DNA from: CAUSKK01 sp963533935
Lineage (GTDB): Bacteria > Pseudomonadota > Gammaproteobacteria > Cardiobacteriales > Cardiobacteriaceae
Direction: 5' to 3'
DNA: 9,841 nucleotides
NCBI GenBank assembly: GCA_963533935.1
Contig: CAUSQL010000050.1
Location: forward strand, 1-9,841
Position 1 is the stretch's first letter. Each line of letters starts with the position of its first letter. The notes under the pieces were generated by a model that worked only from the letters and a program-made list of their open reading frames with translations, made no database searches and was not told the origin of the DNA. Shown in pieces: positions 1 to 5,648 of the stretch. A program made the translations under genes and the position numbers.

Positions 1-3000
1 TGTAGCTGCCGTCCGCATTACGTTGGGAATTGGCCGTGCTCTGGCCCAGCAGCTCACTTTCCAGGGCGTAGCTGTCGTCCGAGGACAGGCGCAGCTGCAG
101 ATACTGGCCGCCGCCAGCCTTGACCGCATCAACCAGCCGCTGCAATTCGTCCGAGCTGTAATAGCGGGCGGTTAAATCTACGCGCAGGCCCTTGGCTTCG
201 CTCTGCTTATTAGATTCAGAGCTAATTGTCCCGTCGTTTACATGCAACGGGGCGCTTCCCCTGTTTGTATCTTCCCCATTTAAAGCCACATTTTTAACGG
301 TGGTTTTGCCGTCCGCGTCTTTGCTAGCACTCACCGCCACGCCGGCCACCTTCTCGTTCGGGTCGTCCAGCACCTGGAGCACGAACTCCTTCATGATGGA
401 GCGGCCACCGCTATTGCTGGCGATGATGTGCACCCGCGCCAGCGGCTCCGTTTCATAGTCAAGTTTTTGGCCGTCCTTCAGCTTCAGCGTGGTGCCATTG
501 ACCAGCTCGAAGCGCTTATCCACCACATAGTATTTGTGGGTCTTGCCGATGTCCCTGTCGTTCAGGTTAAGCCGGCCAACGACGGCGCCCGGCTGATTCT
601 CCTTAACGGTGCGGTTATCAATGGTGAAATCGCCGAATTCAAAGGCCGGCGCGCCGCGCGGCGCCCGCACGTAGGCGGTGAACTGCTTGCTAAAGCTGGC
701 GCCCATTTTGTCGGTGGCGGTAATGGTGAAGTTCACGCTGTTCACCTTGCTGTAGTCCAGCCGCTGGCCCTTCTTCAGCCGCAGCATATCGCCGTTAATC
801 TCAAAGCGGCTGTCGCTCACGCGGTAGGTGTGGCCATCGACGGCGTCCACATCGATGGCCTTCATTACCCCCACTTCTGCCTGGTCCTCGTTGCCGTAGA
901 TGACCAGCGGATTAACGGTGATATTTATCGGCGCATGGTTCTGATAACCCACCGGCGCCGAAGCCTCGCTGGTGGCGCTTTCCGCCTGGCCGGTGTTGTC
1001 CTTATAGGCCACCTGCACGGTGATTTTTTTACCCCGCTCGTTGTTGGTCAGGGTGTAGCTGGGGCCGGTGGCGCCGGGAATTTCCACCCCATTGGCCAGC
1101 CAGCGGTAGCTGCTGACGGATTGGGGCGGCACCTGCACGCTCATGTGGCGGCGCGGCTCGCCGTAGTCGCCGTCGTAAACCTCGGCGGTGAGGGTTTGCC
1201 CCGGCTGGGCGGTGCCGAAGAGGTAGACGGCGGTTTTAAAGTAGTTATTGGTGATGGTGTTGCCGCTGGTGTAGCGGTCGATGACGTTACCGCCGTAGAT
1301 GGTGTTTTCCCGAACGTTAATGCCGGTTACATCCTGGACGGCGCCGTTGCGCAGCTCAATGCCGTACTGGTGATGGTAGGGGTAATCCTTCGGCATGTCG
1401 TGCTTCTGGTAAACCTTGTTATTGCGAATGCTGCCGCCCACGACTCCCACGTAGAGTATGCCCACATGGTTGTCGGCCACCATGTTACTTTCAAAGAAGA
1501 CGCCCTTTATGGAGGTGCTGCCGCCGTGCATGTGGTTCGAGGCCACCAGGCCATAGCGGTTACCGGTGAAGATATTGCCGCGCACTTCCACATTGCTGAC
1601 CTGCTCGTTCAGGTTCGGTTCAATGTCGATGCCGGCGCGCGGATCGGTGCCGTCGGTATCTTTAAAGACGGATTTCAACACTTTAATGTTCTTGCCATAG
1701 GTGATGGACAGGCCCTGGCGCCGGTTGTGTTCGGCTCTCACCTGGTGGAAGGTGATATTTTCCGTGGCCGTATTGCTGGTGGCGCGCTTGCCGATGTAGA
1801 AGCCGTCGCCCCAGTTATTGCGCGAAGTTACCTTCTCGATGACCACGTTATTGGAATTATTAATGCGCACGCCGTGGGCCCATTCGCCGTATTCATCGGT
1901 GTGGCGGTCGCGGTCGCCCTCAATGATGCCGCCGAGTATATGGGCGTTGGTGGCGTCGCTGATGGCAATGACCGAGGCGAATTGGGAACCGTTGGCCAGC
2001 TCCCGCAGCACCGTGCGGTCGGTCATGCGCAGAATCACGTTGCTCTTTAGAATCAGGCCGCTGGTTTCATAGTAGGAACTGACCTGCCGCATGGCGTCGA
2101 TGAGGTAGGTGCCGGCGGGCACGTCCACGATGCCGCCGCCCTTGGCGGCAACCGCGTCAATGGCCTTCTGAATGGCGACGGTGTCGTCGGTCTGGCCGTT
2201 GCCCCTGGCGCCGTAGTCCTTGACGTTGGCGATGAAGCTGGTGGCCGGCGCCGGCACGTACTCGCGGGCCGGTGGCTGGCCGGTGGTGGGCGTGGCCGAG
2301 GCGGTTACGGACGCGGTGGCACTCACCGATGGGCTTGGCGCCGCCGTTGGCGTAGCTGAAGGCGTTGCCGTTACGGTCGGACTGGGAGAAGCGCTTGGCT
2401 GTGCCGTTGCCGTAGGACTTACCGATGGACTTACCGACGGAAGGGCGCTTGGACTGTTTGTAACCGTTGGCGTTGGATTAAGCGATACCGTCGGTGTAGC
2501 GGTTGCCGTTGGTGTGGCCGTTGCCGTTGGGCTCGGGGCTAGCGTTGGACTAGTTGAAGCCGTCGGGCTCGGCACCGCCGTTGGCGTAGCTGATGGCGTT
2601 GCCGTTACCGATGGACTTACCGACGCCGAAGGCGTTGCCGATGCCGTAGGATTTACCGACGGAAGGGCGCTTGGGGTATTTGTAATCGTTGGCTTTGGAT
2701 TAAACGATGCCGTTGGTGTGGCGGTTGCCGTTGGGCTTGGGGCTAGCGTCGGACTAGTTGAAGCGGTCGGGCTCGGCACTGCCGTTGGCGTAATCGTTGG
2801 GCTGGCGGTTGGCGTAGCTGAAGGCGTTGCCGTTACGGTCGGACTGGGAGAAGCACTTGGTTGTGCTGATGCCGTAGGATTTACCGACGGCAGGGCGCTT
2901 GGGCTGTTTGTAACCGTTGGCGTTGGATTAAGCGATGCCGTCGGTGTGGCCGTTGGACTTGGGGGCGCCGGCGGATTAACCGGGGGCTGATTGCCGCCAC

Positions 3001-3202
3001 CGTTGCCGCCGCCTGGGTTCGGCGTGAAGGAAGGCGTGGCCGTCGGGGCGGGATTCGGGGCCGGATTTGGCGCCGGCGTGGGACTGTTCAGCGTGTCGCC
3101 GGGCGCCCGCGGAATAAAGCTGCTTAAAGCCGGATTGGCCGCGCCACCGCCGCAGCCCGCCAATGCCGTACCGATGAGGAAGGGAAGTAGTTTCCGTTTC
3201 AT
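1..3202 (-). CDS. Modular lipoprotein: low-complexity linker, right-handed beta-helix, Ig-like and cadherin-like domains, start of dispersin-like GH20 domain (3' end outside window)
   Basis: The minus frame is open for 1067 codons from the ATG at 3202-3200 to the left edge, so the C-terminus is missing. Residues 1-17 form a lipoprotein signal with lipobox L-A-G-C; Cys17 is followed by Gly, which suggests outer-membrane sorting. Residues ~40-320 are a Pro/Thr/Ser/Ala linker. From ~323 a 'NVKDYGARGNGQTDD' start, then 'GGGIVDVPAGTYL', is typical of Pectate_lyase_3-type beta-helices (lyases, C5-epimerases). Many N/G/V/I-rich coils follow to ~665, including 'AGIDIEPN'. Next come an Ig-like domain (~665-755, 'YRWLANGVEIPGATG') and two cadherin-like repeats (~757-936, 'GQRLDYS' and 'GQKLDYE'). 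From ~1004 the sequence resembles the start of the GH20 domain in the lipoprotein at 5649-7943. The likely role is binding or cleaving surface or extracellular polysaccharide; the substrate is unknown. The start has only a weak GGAA upstream. Four 33-base palindromic elements lie in the coding sequence. Confidence 0.85.
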   Translation of the reverse strand, partial: MKRKLLPFLIGTALAGCGGGAANPALSSFIPRAPGDTLNSPTPAPNPAPNPAPTATPSFTPNPGGGNGGGNQPPVNPPAPPSPTATPTASLNPTPTVTNSPSALPSVNPTASAQPSASPSPTVTATPSATPTASPTITPTAVPSPTASTSPTLAPSPTATATPTASFNPKPTITNTPSALPSVNPTASATPSASVSPSVTATPSATPTAVPSPTASTSPTLAPSPTATATPTATATPTVSLNPTPTVTNSPSALPSVSPSVSPTATAQPSASPSPTVTATPSATPTAAPSPSVSATASVTASATPTTGQPPAREYVPAPATSFIANVKDYGARGNGQTDDTVAIQKAIDAVAAKGGGIVDVPAGTYLIDAMRQVSSYYETSGLILKSNVILRMTDRTVLRELANGSQFASVIAISDATNAHILGGIIEGDRDRHTDEYGEWAHGVRINNSNNVVIEKVTSRNNWGDGFYIGKRATSNTATENITFHQVRAEHNRRQGLSITYGKNIKVLKSVFKDTDGTDPRAGIDIEPNLNEQVSNVEVRGNIFTGNRYGLVASNHMHGGSTSIKGVFFESNMVADNHVGILYVGVVGGSIRNNKVYQKHDMPKDYPYHHQYGIELRNGAVQDVTGINVRENTIYGGNVIDRYTSGNTITNNYFKTAVYLFGTAQPGQTLTAEVYDGDYGEPRRHMSVQVPPQSVSSYRWLANGVEIPGATGPSYTLTNNERGKKITVQVAYKDNTGQAESATSEASAPVGYQNHAPINITVNPLVIYGNEDQAEVGVMKAIDVDAVDGHTYRVSDSRFEINGDMLRLKKGQRLDYSKVNSVNFTITATDKMGASFSKQFTAYVRAPRGAPAFEFGDFTIDNRTVKENQPGAVVGRLNLNDRDIGKTHKYYVVDKRFELVNGTTLKLKDGQKLDYETEPLARVHIIASNSGGRSIMKEFVLQVLDDPNEKVAGVAVSASKDADGKTTVKNVALNGEDTNRGSAPLHVNDGTISSESNKQSEAKGLRVDLTARYYSSDELQRLVDAVKAGGGQYLQLRLSSDDSYALESELLGQSTANSQRNADGSY
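238..270 (+). repeat. 33-base palindromic element (copy 1, inside lipoprotein gene)
   Basis: This is a member of the GGGCGCTT family: TTACATGCAAC, then GGGGCGCTTCC, then CCTGTTTGTAT. It lies in the coding sequence of the left lipoprotein, which reads the opposite strand as T-N-R-G-S-A-P-L-H-V across it. The paralogous protein encoded at 5649-7943 is exactly 11 residues shorter between the flanking alignable blocks. Confidence 0.8.
2431..2463 (+). repeat. 33-base palindromic element (copy 2, in linker coding repeat)
   Basis: Arms TTACCGACGG and CTGTTTGTAA flank the AAGGGCGCTT core. The element sits in the first ~230-base linker repeat. The minus strand reads it as T-N-S-P-S-A-L-P-S-V in the lipoprotein frame. 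Confidence 0.8.
2653..2685 (+). repeat. 33-base palindromic element (copy 3, in linker coding repeat)
   Basis: It shares the first 22 bases with the copy at 2431, with a diverged right arm (GTATTTGTAA). It has the same orientation and frame, and is read as T-N-T-P-S-A-L-P-S-V on the minus strand. Confidence 0.8.
2881..2913 (+). repeat. 33-base palindromic element (copy 4, in linker coding repeat)
   Basis: Arms TTACCGACGGC and GCTGTTTGTAA flank AGGGCGCTTGG. It has the same orientation and frame as the copies at 2431 and 2653, and is read as T-N-S-P-S-A-L-P-S-V on the minus strand. Confidence 0.8.
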
Positions 3203-3463
3203 AGAAATTCCATTAATTAAATAAGTAATTGGCAATAAATAAGCGCCGGCCATGAATTAATGGGCAGAGTAATTCACCGGGATTATCCATTGGTTTTTCT
3301 AGTTTAAAAACAAATGACTAGCACGGACCAATTATTTTTTTAGATAAATTGACTAGAGCATAAAAAAATTTAATTGCTAGAGAATTAAACAGCGGATTCA
3401 CCGTCTCTTCCGTTAATAAATTTAGGGCAGCACCATTGTTAAAATTAGGCTTTTTCCATCGCT
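3203..3463. other. AT-rich divergent intergenic region between the left lipoprotein and birA
   Basis: This 261-base region is markedly AT-rich next to its GC-rich neighbours and should hold both divergent promoters. I find no promoter I would defend. The best minus-strand -10 candidate is GATAAT (reading the complement near 3284-3289), with a poor -35. Four CTAG tetramers lie at 3299, 3318, 3353 and 3377; two sit within TGACTAG. There is no RNA gene or ORF of note. Confidence 0.5.
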
Positions 3464-4171
3464 ATGTCCCAAGAATCCTGGCGAAGCACCTTCGCCGCCT
3501 ATTACCACTTCCAAACGCTGCCCTCGACCCAGCGCTTTATCCTCGAACACGACCAGCTGAAGAATTCCCCCATCTTCTGCCGCAGCAACGTGCAGAGCGC
3601 CGGCCTCGGCCAGCGCGGCCCCAACTGGCAGCATACCCCCGGCCAGCTGTCCTTCTCCTTCAGCCAGCTGCTGGACGGGCCCAGCGCCCTCCACCTCGGC
3701 CTCACCCAGCTGGTGGCGCTGACGGTCATTGATTACCTGAATTTGGACGGCCTCCAGCTGAAGTGGCCCAACGACATTTATTGCCACGGCCAGAAGCTGA
3801 TGGGCTGCCTCATCGACCTGGTGCCCCAGGGTGCTAACACGGTGGCGGTCATCGGCATCGGCCTGAATCTACAGGGCCAGGGGGATTTCGCCGGCCTCGG
3901 CGCCCTACTGCCGATAAATGCCAGCCAGCTGCTGGATTTGCTCATGGCACCGCTGTTAAAGGCTTTAGATGAATGGCGGCGGCGCCCCTACCTGCCTCTA
4001 AATCACCGCTGGCGCCACTGGGACTGCTTCTACGGCCGGGAAGCCCAGCTGGACAACGGCCAGCGCCGCCGCCTCCACGCCATCGACCAGAAGGGCCGCC
4101 TCATCGTCGCCGGGCCGCGGCCCGAGTACCTCAGCGGCCTGCGCATTCTCGACCATGTACCTGCTGATTGA
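3464..4171 (+). CDS. birA: Biotin--[acetyl-CoA-carboxylase] ligase, monofunctional (no DNA-binding domain)
   Basis: This 235-residue protein should join biotin, via biotinyl-AMP, to the carrier lysine of biotin-dependent carboxylases such as AccB in the cytoplasm. Visible family motifs are LPSTQ (19-23, usual LxSTN), a biotin/AMP-loop motif GLGQRGPNW (47-55), KWPND (100-104), KLMGCLID (111-118) and GIGLN (131-135). A C-terminal SH3-like segment ends in 'HAIDQKGRLIV...YLSGLRIL'. E. coli BirA is about 320 residues with an N-terminal winged helix; that region is absent here, so this copy should not repress biotin genes. The start is fixed by an in-frame TAG at 3446-3448 with no other start codon between. 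The loop differs from the canonical GRGRRGRxW at three Arg positions (Leu48, Gln50, Pro53). The gene overlaps coaX by 17 bases, indicating cotranscription. Confidence 0.92.
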   Translation: MSQESWRSTFAAYYHFQTLPSTQRFILEHDQLKNSPIFCRSNVQSAGLGQRGPNWQHTPGQLSFSFSQLLDGPSALHLGLTQLVALTVIDYLNLDGLQLKWPNDIYCHGQKLMGCLIDLVPQGANTVAVIGIGLNLQGQGDFAGLGALLPINASQLLDLLMAPLLKALDEWRRRPYLPLNHRWRHWDCFYGREAQLDNGQRRRLHAIDQKGRLIVAGPRPEYLSGLRILDHVPAD

Positions 4172-4877
4172 CGCGGGCAATTCCCGCCTAAAGTGGCTCT
4201 TTGGCCGCACCATTCCCACGGTGGTGGAGGCGCTGTCCTACCGGGATAACTGGCAGGAACGGCTCTACCGCGCCTGGCACCTGCTGCCGGAACCGCAGAA
4301 AATCGCCCTTTCTTCGGTGAATAATCCGGAGGTGGAGGAATACATGAGCGCCCTGGCCTGGCGCCTGTGGCAGCGGCGCATTTACCATTTCCGCCCGCAG
4401 AAGCGCACGGGGACGAAATTAACCGTGGCCTACGAGCGGCCGGAAACCCTCGGCACCGACCGCTACCTGGCCATGCTCGGCGCCCGCGACCTCTGTGGCC
4501 AGGCGCTGGTGGTGGTGGGCTGTGGCACGGCCATTACCTTCGACGCCGTGGACAGCGACGGCCAGCACCTGGGCGGCTTTATCCTGCCCGGCATCCGCAT
4601 GGCGGAAAATGCCCTGCTGAATCACACCCAGCGGCTGGTGCCCATGCGCTGGACGGCGAATTTCCTCGGCAAAGACACGGCCACCTGCATTGGCGCCGGC
4701 ATTCACCACGCGCTGCCGGCGGGGGTGGAAGGCCTGGCTACGGAGCTGGAACAGCAGCGGGGCTACTATTTCCAGCGCTTTGCCTTCGGCGGCGATGCCT
4801 CCATACTTTTCAGCGACCGGCCCAACTATCAGCTGGAACCTGACCTGATTTTTCGCGGCATGCTGGCCAATCTCTAA
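4155..4877 (+). CDS. coaX: Type III pantothenate kinase
   Basis: This 240-residue protein should phosphorylate pantothenate to 4'-phosphopantothenate, the first step of coenzyme A synthesis, in the cytoplasm. It has the ASKHA-fold motifs of CoaX: DAGNSRLKW at residues 6-14 (phosphate loop), YERPETLGTDRYLAMLGA at 93-110, and 'VVVGCGTAITFD' from 119 followed by 'HLGGFILPG'. Length is normal for the family (about 250). The ATG lies inside birA, overlapping its end by 17 bases, with no clear ribosome site, so translation is probably coupled. A birA-coaX pair, sometimes fused, is known in proteobacteria. One oddity is that the position usually occupied by Asp in the D-x-G-T-A motif is Gly122 (codon at 4518-4520). 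Confidence 0.93.
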   Translation: MYLLIDAGNSRLKWLFGRTIPTVVEALSYRDNWQERLYRAWHLLPEPQKIALSSVNNPEVEEYMSALAWRLWQRRIYHFRPQKRTGTKLTVAYERPETLGTDRYLAMLGARDLCGQALVVVGCGTAITFDAVDSDGQHLGGFILPGIRMAENALLNHTQRLVPMRWTANFLGKDTATCIGAGIHHALPAGVEGLATELEQQRGYYFQRFAFGGDASILFSDRPNYQLEPDLIFRGMLANL

Positions 4878-4919
4878 GGGTTTATACTGATATTTCCCGC
4901 AATTCCTAGGAGAAAAACC

Positions 4920-5477
4920 ATGACCGCTATCATAGTTATCGCCGCTGTGACCCTGCTGGTGCTGTACCTGATTAGCCTGTACAACCAGCTGATTCGCCGC
5001 CGCAACGAGGTGCAGAACGCCTACCACCAAATCGCCGTGCAGCTGCAGCGCCGCTATGACCTGATTCCCAATCTGGTGGAAGTGGCGAAGAAGTACATGC
5101 AGCACGAGCGGGAAACGCTGGAGGCGGTCATCGCCGCCCGGAATTTGGCCAGCGACGCCCTGAAGTCCGGACAAATTAAGGAAATTAGCGCGGCGAACCA
5201 GCAGCTGGCCAGCCGGCTGGCCGCCCTCTTCGCCACCGTGGAAAATTACCCGGATTTAAAGGCCAATCAGCAGATGGCCCTGCTCAGCGAGGAGCTGGCC
5301 TCCACGGAAAACCGCATTGCCTTTTCCCGCCAGTACTACAACGAGGCGGCCACGGACTATAACAACGGCAGCCAGCAATTCCCGGCCAACCTGATTGCCG
5401 GCTACTTTAAGTTCACCGCCGCCGACCTGCTGGAGATTCCCCAGGAACAGCAGCAGCCGGTATCGGTGCAGTTCTAA
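4920..5477 (+). CDS. lemA: LemA family membrane-anchored protein
   Basis: This 185-residue protein has one N-terminal membrane segment (~3-20, I/V/A/L-rich). It is followed by the LemA hallmark: 'YNQLIRRRNEVQNAYHQIAV', then QLQRRYDLIPNLVEVAKKY and MQHERETLEAVIAAR. The rest is predicted helical, with a long coiled-coil-like middle and the usual 'FPANLIAGYFKF' end. The family is a helical bundle anchored in the membrane; its function is poorly defined and it is often near M48 peptidases or TPM-domain proteins, neither of which is seen here. AGGAG at 4908-4912, seven bases before the ATG, supports the start. The gene starts 42 bases after coaX and is probably the last gene of the birA-coaX-lemA operon, since a hairpin with a short T-rich tail follows. 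Confidence 0.93.
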   Translation: MTAIIVIAAVTLLVLYLISLYNQLIRRRNEVQNAYHQIAVQLQRRYDLIPNLVEVAKKYMQHERETLEAVIAARNLASDALKSGQIKEISAANQQLASRLAALFATVENYPDLKANQQMALLSEELASTENRIAFSRQYYNEAATDYNNGSQQFPANLIAGYFKFTAADLLEIPQEQQQPVSVQF

Positions 5478-5489
5478 TTCTGAATAGGC

Positions 5490-5521
5490 AGCCCTCGGCG
5501 TCGGTCGGGGGCTTTATGTTT
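5490..5521 (+). terminator. Probable rho-independent terminator of the birA-coaX-lemA operon
   Basis: GCCCTCG (5491-5497) pairs with CGGGGGC (5506-5512), with one T-G wobble and an 8-base loop, followed by TTTATGTTT. It starts 13 bases after the lemA stop. The T tract is interrupted, so efficiency is uncertain. Confidence 0.6.
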
Positions 5522-5554
5522 AAACATACAAGGGAAGCGCCCGTCCGTCAGTAA
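5522..5554 (-). repeat. 33-base palindromic element (copy 5, intergenic)
   Basis: Read on the minus strand it is TTACTGACGGA, CGGGCGCTTCC, CTTGTATGTTT. It forms an inverted pair with the copy at 5573-5605, separated by 18 bases. The pair could fold into one long hairpin between the convergent lemA and lipoprotein genes. Confidence 0.8.
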
Positions 5555-5572
5555 ATACGCATTTAAGCCTAT

Positions 5573-5605
5573 TTACCTACAGCCGGGCGCTTCCCCTGTA
5601 TATAA
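5573..5605 (+). repeat. 33-base palindromic element (copy 6, intergenic)
   Basis: The element is TTACCTACAGC, CGGGCGCTTCC, CCTGTATATAA. It is the inverted partner of the copy at 5522-5554 and ends four bases before the stem of the bidirectional terminator. Confidence 0.8.
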
Positions 5606-5637
5606 AAAAAGCCCCTCCGAAGAGGGGCTTGATTTTT
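5606..5637 (-). terminator. Strong rho-independent terminator (minus-strand lipoprotein; also usable from the lemA side)
   Basis: A perfect 9-base stem, AAGCCCCTC (5609-5617) with GAGGGGCTT (5622-5630), has a 4-base loop. On the minus strand the loop is C(TTCG)G, a stable tetraloop, followed by seven T residues. On the plus strand GATTTTT follows, so it can act in both directions between convergent genes. Confidence 0.9.
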
Positions 5638-5648
5638 AGCCTAGCGGT

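Larger units (their letters stand above)
2361..2965 (-). repeat. Three tandem ~230-base higher-order repeats encoding the P/T/S/A linker
   Basis: On the plus strand the units begin with GGCGTTGCCGTTAC at 2361, 2595 and 2823, giving periods of 234 and 228 bases; the third unit is shorter. Each contains one 33-base palindromic element (2431, 2653 and 2881), then GTTGGCGTTGGATTAA-like and GGTGTGGC-type stretches, and the first two share CTAGCGT(T/C)GGACTAGTTGAAG. A shorter degenerate repeat of GCCGTTGG-like words runs throughout, encoding P-T-A-T and P-S-P-T repeats on the minus strand. The divergence is mostly single-base and keeps the frame. Such a tract should be prone to length change by slippage or recombination; that is inference. 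Confidence 0.8.

Noticed and set aside
428..2050. A 540-codon open frame on the plus strand
   Set aside because: It is antisense to the beta-helix, Ig-like and cadherin-like coding region of the minus-strand lipoprotein, which has clear domain motifs. The plus translation has none and is a by-product of high third-position GC.
2220..2990. A 256-codon plus-strand frame rich in VGVAVAVGL repeats
   Set aside because: It is the reverse complement of the P/T/S/A linker repeat; its repetitiveness is inherited from the minus-strand coding tandem repeats.
4419..5174. A 251-codon minus-strand frame across coaX and lemA
   Set aside because: It crosses two well-supported plus-strand genes and shows no domain motif.
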